From G963674665 sp963674665 (lineage in GTDB: Bacteria; Desulfobacterota; Desulfovibrionia; Desulfovibrionales; Desulfovibrionaceae), in the NCBI GenBank assembly GCA_963674665.2, contig CAXXPL010000011.1:248001-312000 (forward strand): a DNA stretch of 64,000 bases, written 5' to 3'. The translations under genes were made by a program, and so were the position numbers. Numbering within the stretch: position 1 is the stretch's first letter; each line of letters starts with the position of its first letter. Positions 42,389 through 51,289 of this stretch are shown here, one piece after another. The notes under the pieces are model-generated. The model had not been told where the DNA came from, made no database searches, and worked only from the letters and a program-made list of their open reading frames with translations.

Positions 42389-44299
42389 ATGCCCATAATC
42401 ATGGGGACCGCGGGGCACATCGACCATGGAAAGACCACGCTCATCAGGGCTCTCACCGGCATCGACTGCGACCGCCTGGAAGAGGAGAAGCGGCGCGGCA
42501 TAACCATTGAGCTGGGCTTCGCCTTTCTTGACCTGGGAGAGGGACCGGAGCAGCGTCTGAGCATCGTGGACGTCCCCGGGCACGAGCGTTTCGTGAAGAA
42601 CATGGTGGCCGGGGCAGCGGGCATAGATTTCGTGCTCCTGGTCATCGCGGCCGACGAGGGCGTGATGCCCCAGACCAGGGAACATCTGGAGATATGCTCT
42701 TTGCTGGGAATCCGTACCGGGCTGGTGGCCCTCACCAAGACCGACATGGTGGACGAGGAGTGGCTGGAGATGGTCACGGACGACGTGGCCGGGTTTCTTC
42801 AGGGCACGTTCCTGGAAGGGGCGCCCATCATCCCCGTGTCCTCCACCACCCGCCAGGGCCTGGACCGGCTCACCAGGGAGATCACGGACCTGGCCGGGGT
42901 GTTGAAGCCCCAGCGCCGCACCGATCTTTTCCGCCTGCCCGTGGACCGCGCCTTCACCATGAAGGGCTACGGCTCGGTGATCACCGGCACCATGATCTCG
43001 GGCTCCATCGGCCTGGGCGAGGATATATGCATCTATCCCAAGGGATTGGAAACTAAGGTCAGGGGCCTGCAGTCCCACGGCCAGTCCGTGGAACTGGCTC
43101 CGGCGGGCAGGCGCACAGCGGTGAATCTGCAGGGCGTGGATCTCGACGACCTGGAGCGGGGCAACGTGCTGGCGCGCCCCGGCACCATGTTCCCGCACGA
43201 TGTCTGGGACCTGGAGGTCACCTGCCTCTCCTCCTCACCGCGCGCCCTCAAGCATCGCACGGAGATACATTTTCACCACGGCTCTCGGGAGACTCTGGCC
43301 AGACTCTATTTTATGGACCGCGACAAGCTGGCGCCAGGTGAAAAGGCCGTGTGCCAGGCCCGGTTCACCGAACCCATGGTGGGCGCCTATGGCGACCGCG
43401 TTGTGGTGCGGGCCTTTTCCCCGTTGCGGACCGTGGCCGGGGGCGTGCTGCTCAACCCCCTGGGGCGCAAGGTCAAGCGCTTCTCGGAAACAGTGGGGGA
43501 TATCGCCTCCCTGGCCGCCACCGAAGGAGACAACCTGCCCCTGGCGCAGTTGCTCCTGGCCGGCAAGGAGGGCTGCTCCTTTGCCCAACTGCGCATTCTC
43601 ACGAATCTCGAGTCCAAGGCCCTGGAAAAGGCTTTGCAGAACCTCTCCGCAAAGCAGCTGGCCTTCTGCTTCGACCGCGAGGAGCGCGTCTACGTATCGG
43701 GGCGCACCGCCACGGAACTCACGGAGTCGGCCATGGCCCACGTCCTGAAGTTTCACGACAAGGAGCCCATGAAACTCGGCATGTCGCGTTCGGCCTTGTC
43801 CTCCTCATGGGGGCGTTCGCTCAAGCCGAAGCTCTTCCACTTCGTGGTGGAGCGCCTGCTCAAGCAGGGCGACCTGATGAGCGACCAGGAGGTGCTGCGC
43901 CACAAGGATCACGAGGTCTCCCTGGGGGAGGATCAGGAAACTCTGCGTGAGAAGTTCGTTCAGGCTTACGTGCAGGGGGGGGTGACGCCGCCGAATCTCA
44001 AGGACGTGATCGAGGAACTGGGACTGAGCGCCAAACAGGCCCTGCCCATGCTCAAGCTGTTGCAGGAGCAGAATGTTCTGGTAAAGATCAAGGAGGAGAT
44101 GTTCTACACCGCCGAGGCGCTGGCCGAAGTGCGCGACAAGGTGGTGGAGTTCCTGAGGGAGAACGGCGAAATGGGGCCGCAGGACTTTCGCGGCATCATG
44201 AACCTTTCGCGCAAGTACGCCATCCCACTGCTCGAATACCTGGACAAGGAAAAGACCACAGTGCGCGTGGGAGACAAGCGCAGGCTGCGCAAGCAGTAA
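42389..44299 (+). CDS. selB: Selenocysteine-specific elongation factor SelB
   Basis: 636 aa. G domain: GTAGHIDHGKTTLIRAL, DVPGHERFVKNM and LTKTDMVD. Beta-barrel domains follow, then C-terminal winged-helix repeats (about 380-630), which bind the SECIS hairpin. It delivers Sec-tRNA(Sec) to UGA codons. I chose ATG 42389 (MPIIMGTAGH), with CAGGAGGG at 4-6 bases, over an upstream ATG at 42284. A gene for a two-repeat winged-helix protein starts 56 bases downstream. Confidence 0.96.
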   Translation: MPIIMGTAGHIDHGKTTLIRALTGIDCDRLEEEKRRGITIELGFAFLDLGEGPEQRLSIVDVPGHERFVKNMVAGAAGIDFVLLVIAADEGVMPQTREHLEICSLLGIRTGLVALTKTDMVDEEWLEMVTDDVAGFLQGTFLEGAPIIPVSSTTRQGLDRLTREITDLAGVLKPQRRTDLFRLPVDRAFTMKGYGSVITGTMISGSIGLGEDICIYPKGLETKVRGLQSHGQSVELAPAGRRTAVNLQGVDLDDLERGNVLARPGTMFPHDVWDLEVTCLSSSPRALKHRTEIHFHHGSRETLARLYFMDRDKLAPGEKAVCQARFTEPMVGAYGDRVVVRAFSPLRTVAGGVLLNPLGRKVKRFSETVGDIASLAATEGDNLPLAQLLLAGKEGCSFAQLRILTNLESKALEKALQNLSAKQLAFCFDREERVYVSGRTATELTESAMAHVLKFHDKEPMKLGMSRSALSSSWGRSLKPKLFHFVVERLLKQGDLMSDQEVLRHKDHEVSLGEDQETLREKFVQAYVQGGVTPPNLKDVIEELGLSAKQALPMLKLLQEQNVLVKIKEEMFYTAEALAEVRDKVVEFLRENGEMGPQDFRGIMNLSRKYAIPLLEYLDKEKTTVRVGDKRRLRKQ

Positions 44300-44355
44300 G
44301 CAACCTAGCAGGTTGCCGTCTTGCGATGCCTGGTTAACAACAACCATACAGCGAC

Positions 44356-44889
44356 ATGAAACTTGAAAGCCAACATATAGAAATACTGAAAGATATTGAG
44401 AGCTTCTCGGACGTGGCCCGATATCGCGGCATGCTGCCGGCCAGCTTGGCCATGTGCTACAGCGAGAGCGCCATCGAGGAGCTTGTGCAGGCGCAGTTCA
44501 TAGAGCGGATGTTCATTTCCTATTCATGCGGCAAGGAGTCCCGCTTCTTCAAGCTCACGGACCAGGGGCGTGCGGAACTGCACTGGCTGAACCAGGGGGG
44601 GCCCCACGACGCGGATGCGCGGAAAAAGGGCTCGCAACGCAACCCGGATTGCGACGAGCTGACCGAGGAGCAACTGCAGATCATGAGCGACATCCTGCAC
44701 TTCTCCAAGATTCATCGCTACGGCGGGTTGATGCCGCAGTCCGAGACCGAGATATACCCCCCGCAGGAACTGAACAGGCTCTTTGCCAGGGGATTTGTCA
44801 TCCGGGTCAAGGCGGAGCTGGGATCAGGCAAGAAGCGCAAGGGCCTGATCCTATCGGACCTGGGCCTGCGTTGCCTTGGTCAGGACTGA
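44356..44889 (+). CDS. Protein made of two tandem winged-helix-like repeats
   Basis: 177 aa. Residues 7-77 and 106-174 are clearly duplicated: ILKDIESFSDVARYRGMLP against IMSDILHFSKIHRYGGLMP, and FFKLTDQGRAEL against GLILSDLGLRCL. The pattern helix - helix - beta wing - 'LTDxGR' is that of small winged-helix domains of the PadR/MarR kind. The linker is charged. It starts 56 bases after selB, likely co-transcribed. DNA or RNA binding is inferred from fold pattern only; I recognise no named family. Confidence 0.7.
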   Translation: MKLESQHIEILKDIESFSDVARYRGMLPASLAMCYSESAIEELVQAQFIERMFISYSCGKESRFFKLTDQGRAELHWLNQGGPHDADARKKGSQRNPDCDELTEEQLQIMSDILHFSKIHRYGGLMPQSETEIYPPQELNRLFARGFVIRVKAELGSGKKRKGLILSDLGLRCLGQD

Positions 44890-44903
44890 ACTTAAGGTGA
44901 TGT

Positions 44904-44934
44904 CCGCCAAATTCATCCGCGATGAATTTGGCGG
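44904..44934. repeat. Perfect 14-bp inverted repeat
   Basis: CCGCCAAATTCATC (44904-44917), loop CGC, GATGAATTTGGCGG (44921-44934), 15 bases after the winged-helix gene stop. No T-run follows. Hairpin terminator, processing site or operator. Confidence 0.6.
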
Positions 44935-45099
44935 AAGAGCGCTTCGCCGAAAACGCGGTTTCTGCCCGCTTATGCAGCTGAAAGCGGCTGGGCGGCCTCT
45001 TGACCGCCCTTGGTGTCATGTGACTTGCAGTGGTTTGAACAGATATGAATTAAACGAACGCGACACTGGCAGGTTGTTCAAAAACGGCGACCCGCTTTG

Positions 45100-45147
45100 T
45101 TGCCTTTTCTTGCGCCTTGCCAGCTAGCGATTCTACATCGTTTCTTC
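45100..45147 (-). repeat. Palindromic gene-end element, half copy C
   Basis: TTGCCTTTTCTTGCGCCTTG to the stop of alr matches the right half of copies A and B with some base changes. It ends directly at the alr TGA stop (minus), so this copy too abuts a stop codon. Confidence 0.65.
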
Positions 45148-46270
45148 AGGTGTAGCTCCTGGGGTTGAGGCCCAGCAGGCAGAACACCTCGTAGGTGATG
45201 GTGCCCCACCATTTGGCGATCTCCTCGCAACTGACGGCGTTTTCCCCCTCCCCGCCGAGGATCCAGGCCCGGTCGCCGGGCTTAACCTGGGGAATGCCGG
45301 TCACGTCCACCACGGTCATCTGCATGCAGACCCTGCCAATGAGAGGGGCGCGTTTGCCGTGCAGCATCACACATGCCGGACCTCCCTCCTTTGAGGACAG
45401 GCCGCGGCTGAAGCAGTCCGCATAGCCGGCCGCCACAACGGCCACCCGCATGGGCCTGGTCGCGGTGAACGTCCTGCCGTAGCTTACTGTATCCCCGACC
45501 TCGAGGTTTCGGACCTGCATCACCGGAGTGCTCACCCGCATGGCGGGGCGCAGTCCCAGCCCCTTTTCCTCCCAGGGAGTGCCGTGGAACGGGTTGGCGC
45601 CGTACAGGGCTATGCCCGGGCGCTGGGCGTCCATGCGGAGTCCGGGAAACGCCAACAGTGCTGCGGAGTTGGCCAGGCAGGCATCAAAGGGGGCAAAGGG
45701 CGCCAAATCATGGCAGATGGCTTGGAAACGCTCCCCTTGCAAGCGGGTGAAGTTCGCATTTTCGGGCTCGTCCGCTGTGGCCAGGTGGGAGGCCGCCATT
45801 CGCGGCTCAAGCATCGTGTGCTCCTGGAGAAAGGTCACCAGGGCATGTGTGTCCTCGTGGCGGAAGCCCAGGCGGCTCATGCCGGTGTCGAACTTCAGGG
45901 CAATGGGTAGGGGGGACTCGTGCTTCAAGGCTGCGAGGCGGCGTAACTGATCAAACTGCCCCACAAAGGGGAGGATGTCGAATTCGAGGAGCGCGTTGTC
46001 GTCCTGCTTGTCCTGGGGGCCGAGCAGGGCGATGATTTCGCCCTTGAATCCGAGTTCCCGCAAGGTGACGGCCTCGGACACAGTACCCACGGCCATGGAG
46101 CGCGCGCCGGCGTCAGCAAGTGCGGGGGCCACGTGGCGAAGCCCATGCCCGTAGGCGTCAGATTTGACCACAGCTATGGCATTTCCGCCTATTCTGTTCA
46201 ACTTATTGAAATTATGAACTAAAGATTCCAAATCAACATCCACTTGCAGCAAATTGTAATGGATACTCAT
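45146..46270 (-). CDS. alr: Alanine racemase
   Basis: 374 aa. PLP lysine in VVKSDAYGHG (Lys36), substrate-side KFDTGMSRLGF, and the catalytic Tyr in DTVSYGRTF. It interconverts L- and D-alanine for peptidoglycan. ATG 46270 (MSIHYNL) with GAGGA at 5 bases; an ATG at 46348 would add 26 unlikely residues. It is divergent from lptD. Its stop codon touches a half copy of the palindromic element. Confidence 0.95.
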   Translation of the reverse strand: MSIHYNLLQVDVDLESLVHNFNKLNRIGGNAIAVVKSDAYGHGLRHVAPALADAGARSMAVGTVSEAVTLRELGFKGEIIALLGPQDKQDDNALLEFDILPFVGQFDQLRRLAALKHESPLPIALKFDTGMSRLGFRHEDTHALVTFLQEHTMLEPRMAASHLATADEPENANFTRLQGERFQAICHDLAPFAPFDACLANSAALLAFPGLRMDAQRPGIALYGANPFHGTPWEEKGLGLRPAMRVSTPVMQVRNLEVGDTVSYGRTFTATRPMRVAVVAAGYADCFSRGLSSKEGGPACVMLHGKRAPLIGRVCMQMTVVDVTGIPQVKPGDRAWILGGEGENAVSCEEIAKWWGTITYEVFCLLGLNPRSYT

Positions 46271-46312
46271 GGTTTCCTCAGAAAATGAGCTGAAGGCAGT
46301 TATTTCAGTGGG

Positions 46313-46341
46313 TTGAAAAAAGACGCAAGTCTTGTTATGGT
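46313..46341 (+). promoter_or_regulatory. Sigma-70 promoter for lptD
   Basis: TTGAAA (46313-46318), exactly 17 bases, TATGGT (46336-46341), about 105 bases before the lptD start. Good -35 and spacing, fair -10. Confidence 0.5.
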
Positions 46342-46445
46342 CCCACAATCTATGTTAGGTAAATTAAACTCTGGGTAAATGTCCTGGATCTGATGAGTCT
46401 TTAAGGGCGCTTACACCTGGAGACAGTGGAAATCAAGGATAGCCA

Positions 46446-48806
46446 ATGACCATACTTGTCCCTCGTCTTCGCCATGGTATGGCGGCAGCGACTCTTGTCT
46501 TGTTGCTGCTGGTATTCCCGCATCTCGCGTGCGCCATGGAGAATACCGAGCTGCTCTCCTCCCTGGAGCCAGATACGGTATGGAATATCGAGGCGGACAA
46601 GGCCGTGAGCCTGGAGGACGGGGACATCCTGGAGGCCACCGGCGACGTGGTGCTTCGGCAGGAAGGCAACTATCTCAAGGCGGATTTTGCCCGCTACTTC
46701 CGCAAGACGCACTGGGTCCACCTGGAGGGGCATGTCAGGGCCGGCCTGGGCGGGGACGAACTCGAGGCCGAAGAGGCCGAGTTCGACCTGAACAAGAAGG
46801 TCGGCTGGCTCAAGAGCGGACGCATTTTCCTGGCCAAGCCCCACATCTACTTCACCGGCACCTATGTCCAGAAGCAGGCCGGTAACGTCTACGCCTTCAA
46901 GGAAGCCAAGGTCACGGCCTGCGACGGCAAGGTGCCTGCATGGTCCTTCGAGGCCGACGAGGGCACGGTTACCATCGACGGCAAGGCCAAACTCAAGAAC
47001 GCCCGCTTCAACATCAAGGACACCCCTGTCCTTTACACCCCAGTCTTCTCCATGAGCACCAAGGCCCGCACCAGCGGCATGCTCATGCCCGGTGTGGGCT
47101 ACAGCAATCGCCTGGGCGCCAAGATCAACGTGCCCATCTATATCGTACTGGACGAGGAGAACGACATTACCCTGTACGAGAACCTGTACACCGCGCGCGG
47201 TTTCATGCAGGGCATCGAGTACAGGCACAACTGGGATTTCATCAAGGGCAAGGGCTATTGGCGCTTCGACTACATGTACGACAACGAGATCGTGCTCCGC
47301 GAGTCCCAGGAACCCTCGCCGTTGGACGATGACGGCCTGATCCGCACCAACCGCGACCGTTTCTGGCTACGCTCCATGTTCAACGCCAAGATCCCCGGCG
47401 TGGACGTGGACATCAAGCTCGACCTCGACTTTGTCTCGGACCAGAACTACTTGCGCGAGTTCAAGAGCGGCATGTCCGGGTTCGAGTACAGCCGCAACGT
47501 GCTGGAGGACGAGTTCCACCGCACCCTGAACGAGATCGACGAGGACCGCGTGAGCACGTTGCTGGCCTCCAAGAGCTTCGACCGGGGCCTCATCTCCGGC
47601 ATGATCCAATACACCCAGCCCGTGGGATACGGGCACGGCAACGCCTCCCTGGAGAACGCGCCCCAACTGCAGAAACTGCCTGAGTTCTCGGCCTACCTCT
47701 ACAAGGACAGGATCCCGGGCCTGGAGAACGTGCCCCTGGAACTGGACGCCGAGGCCATTGCCACGAATTTCCGTCGCAACGTAGGCTCCACGGGCGTGCG
47801 CACCATGATTAACCCCACGGCGAGCATTCCCATTATCACGGACTACGGTTCCATCATCGCCAGCATCGGCTACCGCCAGACCATCTACTCCATCGACCAC
47901 CACGAGGTGACCGAGCAGAGCCTGTATTATGGCGAGGGCACCCATGACACTCCCACCCGGGAGTACGCGGAGATCAGGATCAAGGGCGAGACCGAGATGT
48001 TCCGGGTCTTCGATTTCGGCGCCTCCCCCTTGCAGGCGTCCCTGGAGAACGTGGGCAAGGGGCAGTGGACCAAGCTCAAGCACAGCATCCAACCGCGCGT
48101 GGAATACAGCAGCATCCCGGACGTGGACCAGCGCGGCAACCCCTATTTCGATTTCCAGGACCGCCTGGAGGAGCTCAACCAGGTGACCTTCTCGGTGACC
48201 AATGTGCTCACCCGCAAGCGCGAGCATGTGGTCATGAGCGCGGATGACGACCCGCAGCCCGAGATCGGGGTGGATTATCTCGATTTCCTCACGGTGCGGT
48301 TCGAGCAGGGCTACGATTTTGCCGAGGCCGAACGCTCCGATCTGGTGGACCTCTACTCCCGCAGGCCCGTGACCGATTTTCTCGCGGACACCACCCTGCG
48401 TCTGACTCCCTGGGCCAGCCTGAACCAAAAGACCTGGATCTCCCCCTATCTCTGGGAGGTCACGGAGCATTCCCACACCTTGATCCTGGGCATCCCCAAC
48501 TGGGTGAAGACTTCTGTGGGGCTGGACTTCCAGAACTCCATCAAGGAGTACAAGCGCCGCGATGACGACGGCAATCTCTTCGAGGACATGAACGTCCTGG
48601 ACCTGGCCCTGGAGCTCGACCTCTTCGGCGGCCTCAGCGTGGGCGCGGGATACCGCACCGATATTCAGCGCGAGAAGGATCTGGAGGGCACTCTCTCCCT
48701 CAGCTATACCCATCAGTGCTTCGACATCACTTTTTCCGGGACTGCCACGCCGCTGGAGAACAGGGTGGAGGCCTGGGTGAACCTCATGGGTGTGAATTTC
48801 TTCTAG
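46446..48806 (+). CDS. lptD: LPS-assembly protein LptD
   Basis: 786 aa outer-membrane protein. Signal peptide about residues 1-30 (ending HLACAM). The N-terminal OstA-like beta-jellyroll (about 45-170: ADKAVSLEDGDILEATGDV, DELEAEEAEFDLNKKVGW) is followed by a C-terminal 26-strand-type barrel with many aromatic residues. LptD with LptE inserts LPS in the outer leaflet. Cysteines are few, so the disulfide pattern of E. coli LptD is not obvious. It is the next gene right of alr, divergent. A strong terminator follows. Confidence 0.93.
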   Translation: MTILVPRLRHGMAAATLVLLLLVFPHLACAMENTELLSSLEPDTVWNIEADKAVSLEDGDILEATGDVVLRQEGNYLKADFARYFRKTHWVHLEGHVRAGLGGDELEAEEAEFDLNKKVGWLKSGRIFLAKPHIYFTGTYVQKQAGNVYAFKEAKVTACDGKVPAWSFEADEGTVTIDGKAKLKNARFNIKDTPVLYTPVFSMSTKARTSGMLMPGVGYSNRLGAKINVPIYIVLDEENDITLYENLYTARGFMQGIEYRHNWDFIKGKGYWRFDYMYDNEIVLRESQEPSPLDDDGLIRTNRDRFWLRSMFNAKIPGVDVDIKLDLDFVSDQNYLREFKSGMSGFEYSRNVLEDEFHRTLNEIDEDRVSTLLASKSFDRGLISGMIQYTQPVGYGHGNASLENAPQLQKLPEFSAYLYKDRIPGLENVPLELDAEAIATNFRRNVGSTGVRTMINPTASIPIITDYGSIIASIGYRQTIYSIDHHEVTEQSLYYGEGTHDTPTREYAEIRIKGETEMFRVFDFGASPLQASLENVGKGQWTKLKHSIQPRVEYSSIPDVDQRGNPYFDFQDRLEELNQVTFSVTNVLTRKREHVVMSADDDPQPEIGVDYLDFLTVRFEQGYDFAEAERSDLVDLYSRRPVTDFLADTTLRLTPWASLNQKTWISPYLWEVTEHSHTLILGIPNWVKTSVGLDFQNSIKEYKRRDDDGNLFEDMNVLDLALELDLFGGLSVGAGYRTDIQREKDLEGTLSLSYTHQCFDITFSGTATPLENRVEAWVNLMGVNFF

Positions 48807-48886
48807 TTGAGATTGCGTAGTTTCGCCGAAAACGCGGTTTTCGGCTCGCTTTCGCCGCCGATGGCGGCGGGGCGATACAAATCATG

Positions 48887-48921
48887 AAAAAGCCCCTCTT
48901 CTGTGGAAGAGAGGCTTTTTT
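48887..48921. terminator. Rho-independent terminator after lptD
   Basis: AAAAAGCCCCTCTTC (48887-48901), loop TGTG, GAAGAGAGGC then seven T. A stem of about 13 bp with one mismatch, and the A/T flanks allow both directions (lptD and the convergent cytochrome b5-like gene). Confidence 0.8.
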
Positions 48922-48992
48922 TAACTCTGGGTAGCTTCAGGTACAATCAATCCTAGGGTCCTGGAAAGAAGGACCGGGGGAGTGAATCAGTC

Positions 48993-49724
48993 CTACTCGT
49001 GATGCAGGGGGAATGTCAGGTTGGCGCCGAACCAGCCGATGAGCCCCACCAGGGGGAAGAGCAGCAGCACGAGCAGGATGTAGAGCCAGTTGTCGCCCGT
49101 GGCCCTGTCCAGGATGTCAGGGGTTTCCAACCGCCAGACAAAGAGCCAGATGGAGAGGCCCAGCAGTACCGGGGGCAGGGAAATCTTCATCACGGTCTCC
49201 CTGGTCACCGCGGAGCCATAGTTCAACCACCAGGTATAGTAGCCGGTGAGTATGGCCACGGGGGTGAAGAACACATTGCCCCCGAGTGCGCAGAGCGCGG
49301 CCTGGTCAAAACCTTTCCAGCCGATGATCAGGTACAGCAGGGTGAAACAGGCGGCGGTGATGGAGAAAACTATGGGGAAGTGCACGGTCATGGGGTGCGG
49401 ATGGCGCTTGAGAAAGGGGAAGCGCTTGACGATTGCCGGAACCTTGGGTCCGGAATCGCTGGAAGCGGGGGCCTTTGCGTCGCCTTCCAGCACCCCCACT
49501 CTGGGATAGCGTTCGAGCACTTCCACCGGATGGGGGGCGTTCTTGATGTCTTCGGAAAGATCGGAGCCGGACTGATGCCTGTTCATGTGTTTTCCGTTTT
49601 TCCATAGCTTGCTGCCCGAGACGTCGTATACCACGCCGTTACAGGCGAAATACGTGGGGTTGCCGTCCTGGCCGTTGTATTTTTGAAGATCTTCCAGGGT
49701 GAAAGTCTTTTCCTGCGTACTCAT
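48993..49724 (-). CDS. Cytochrome b5-like domain fused to DUF2231 membrane domain
   Basis: 243 aa. Residues 5-80 form a b5-like heme/steroid-binding domain (FTLEDLQKYNG, ACNGVVYDVSGS, GKHMNRHQSG, with candidate heme His at 46/50 and 65). Residues 100-240 have four hydrophobic segments with HPHPMTVHFPIVF and GYYTWWLNYG, a DUF2231-type membrane domain with His pairs that could bind heme. I chose ATG 49724 (MSTQEKT) with AGGAG at 6 bases. A membrane redox protein is likely. It diverges from rubrerythrin, which suggests a link to oxygen or electron transfer (inference). Confidence 0.82.
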   Translation of the reverse strand: MSTQEKTFTLEDLQKYNGQDGNPTYFACNGVVYDVSGSKLWKNGKHMNRHQSGSDLSEDIKNAPHPVEVLERYPRVGVLEGDAKAPASSDSGPKVPAIVKRFPFLKRHPHPMTVHFPIVFSITAACFTLLYLIIGWKGFDQAALCALGGNVFFTPVAILTGYYTWWLNYGSAVTRETVMKISLPPVLLGLSIWLFVWRLETPDILDRATGDNWLYILLVLLLFPLVGLIGWFGANLTFPLHHE

Positions 49725-49982
49725 GGGGGGCTCCTGTGAAGTTTGTACCATGGTGATGATCTCTGGCGAATGGCTCAAATATATTTCAGGTTTTGGGAGG
49801 CTGGTCAACCGGTTCCAGCAAAGGGGGGAAAGCAGTGACAATTTGTAATTTTCTAGCCCGGGGCTGGACGAATGAGATAAAAGATGTATTATAAATGCGA
49901 ACCCAAGGAGATTTGGAGCGTCCACCAACCGCCCTGGTGACGTCTCGCCTCACAGGAGGGCGGATAGAGACAAGGAGATAAA

Positions 49983-50558
49983 ATGAAATCCCTCAAGGGA
50001 ACGCAAACTGAAAAGAATCTACTGACCGCCTTTGCCGGCGAGTCTCAGGCCCGCAACCGCTACACCTACTACTCCGCCGCCGCGAAAAAAGAGGGATTCG
50101 TTCAAATTTCCCATATTTTCGAGGAAACCGCCAACCACGAAAAGGAACATGCCAAGCGTCTCTATAAGTTCCTCGAAGGGGGTGAGGTGGAGATCGTAGG
50201 CGCTTTTCCCGCCGGAACCATCGACGTGACCCTGGAGAACCTCAAGCACGCAGCCGAAGGTGAGAACTACGAATACACCGTGATGTACCCCTCCTTCAGC
50301 AAGGTGGCCATGGAAGAGGGTTTCAAGGACATCGCCTTCACCTTCAAGTCCATCGCAGTTGCCGAACAATACCATGAGAGCCGTTACCTGGGCCTTGCCA
50401 AGACCATCGAGGAAGGAAAGGTATTCAAACGCGAGGACAAGGTCGTGTGGCGCTGCCGCAACTGCGGTTACCTGCACGAAGGCACGGATGCCCCCGGCCT
50501 CTGCCCCGCCTGCGCGCATCCCCAGGCCCATTTTGAAGTTCATTTGGAACAGTGGTAA
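49983..50558 (+). CDS. rbr: Rubrerythrin
   Basis: 191 aa. Ferritin-like diiron domain (1-145) with the Glu/His ligands in AGESQARNRY, HEKEHAKR and VAEQYHESRY. C-terminal rubredoxin-like [Fe(SCys)4] domain with CRNCGYLHEG and CPACAHPQAHF. It reduces hydrogen peroxide in anaerobes. ATG 49983 after AAGGAG. It heads the operon with desulfoferrodoxin, rubredoxin and Roo. Upstream, TATTAT near 49885-49895 may be a -10 box. Confidence 0.97.
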   Translation: MKSLKGTQTEKNLLTAFAGESQARNRYTYYSAAAKKEGFVQISHIFEETANHEKEHAKRLYKFLEGGEVEIVGAFPAGTIDVTLENLKHAAEGENYEYTVMYPSFSKVAMEEGFKDIAFTFKSIAVAEQYHESRYLGLAKTIEEGKVFKREDKVVWRCRNCGYLHEGTDAPGLCPACAHPQAHFEVHLEQW

Positions 50559-50614
50559 CCGGTAATTCCGGATAGCTGAACTCATCCAACCGATAAGACA
50601 AGGAGATTCGACAA

Positions 50615-50995
50615 ATGGCTGAAAGGCTCGAAATCTACAAGTGTGAAATGTGTGGGAATATCGTGGAAGTTCTGCAGGGTGGCGCTGGCGAGCTGGTATG
50701 CTGTGGCGCTCCCATGAAGCTGTTCAAGGAGGGCACTGTTGACGCCGCCAAGGAAAAACACGTGCCTGTCATCGAAAAGACCGCCGACGGTTACACCGTC
50801 AAGGTCGGCTCCGTGGCGCACCCCATGGAGGAGAAACACTGGATCCAGTGGGTGGAACTCATCGCCGACGGCAAGGTCTATCGCAAGTTCCTGAACCCGG
50901 GCGACGCCCCGGAGGCCACCTTCTGTATCAAGGCCGACAAGGTCGTTGCCAGGGAATACTGTAATCTCCACGGTCTGTGGAAGGTCGAGAACTGA
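50615..50995 (+). CDS. dfx: Desulfoferrodoxin (superoxide reductase, two-iron)
   Basis: 126 aa. Center I desulforedoxin ligands Cys10, Cys13, Cys29 and Cys30 are all present. Center II ligands His49, His69, His75, Cys116 and His119 are present, as are the functional Glu47-Lys48 pair (AAKEKHV). It reduces superoxide to peroxide in the cytosol, with electrons from rubredoxin. It sits 56 bases after rbr, and the rubredoxin gene follows. Also named rbo or sorA. Confidence 0.97.
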   Translation: MAERLEIYKCEMCGNIVEVLQGGAGELVCCGAPMKLFKEGTVDAAKEKHVPVIEKTADGYTVKVGSVAHPMEEKHWIQWVELIADGKVYRKFLNPGDAPEATFCIKADKVVAREYCNLHGLWKVEN

Positions 50996-51026
50996 TTCCT
51001 GACTGACCAACGCGTTGAGGTTGATT

Positions 51027-51063
51027 CTTTGCGCGCCTCGGACTATTGCTGGGGCGCGCAAAG
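51027..51063. repeat. Perfect 11-bp stem between dfx and rubredoxin
   Basis: CTTTGCGCGCC (51027-51037) and GGCGCGCAAAG (51053-51063), 15-base loop. No T-run. It sits just upstream of a TATGAT box (about 51084-51089) before the rubredoxin gene and may be a partial terminator or mRNA-processing hairpin that sets unequal expression within the operon. Confidence 0.55.
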
Positions 51064-51102
51064 ACGTTTCCAGAGCACTATAGTATGATAAGGATGTGAA
51101 AA

Positions 51103-51264
51103 ATGGATAAATACGTTTGCGACGTTTGTGGTTACGAGTACGATCCCGCCCAGGGCGACCCCGATGCTGACATCGCCCCCGGCACCGCCTTTGCTGATCT
51201 GCCCGACGATTGGGTCTGCCCGGTATGCGGCGCTCCCAAGTCGGAATTCTCCAAGGTGGAATAG
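51103..51264 (+). CDS. rub: Rubredoxin
   Basis: 53 aa. MDKYVCDVCGYEYDP at the start and DWVCPVCGAPKSEF near the end give the Fe ligands Cys6, Cys9, Cys39 and Cys42. A small one-iron electron carrier that passes electrons to Dfx and to Roo. Start ATG 51103 with AAGGAT about 9 bases upstream. It is 25 bases before roo, as in the classic rubredoxin-Roo operon of Desulfovibrio. Confidence 0.97.
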   Translation: MDKYVCDVCGYEYDPAQGDPDADIAPGTAFADLPDDWVCPVCGAPKSEFSKVE

Positions 51265-51289
51265 ACCTTAACATTTAAAGAGGAGCGAT

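Noticed and set aside
37923..44299. Selenoprotein gene with in-frame TGA near selA and selB
   Set aside because: All genes in this stretch are complete without reading through a TGA, and no ORF pair split by TGA with a shared family was noticed.
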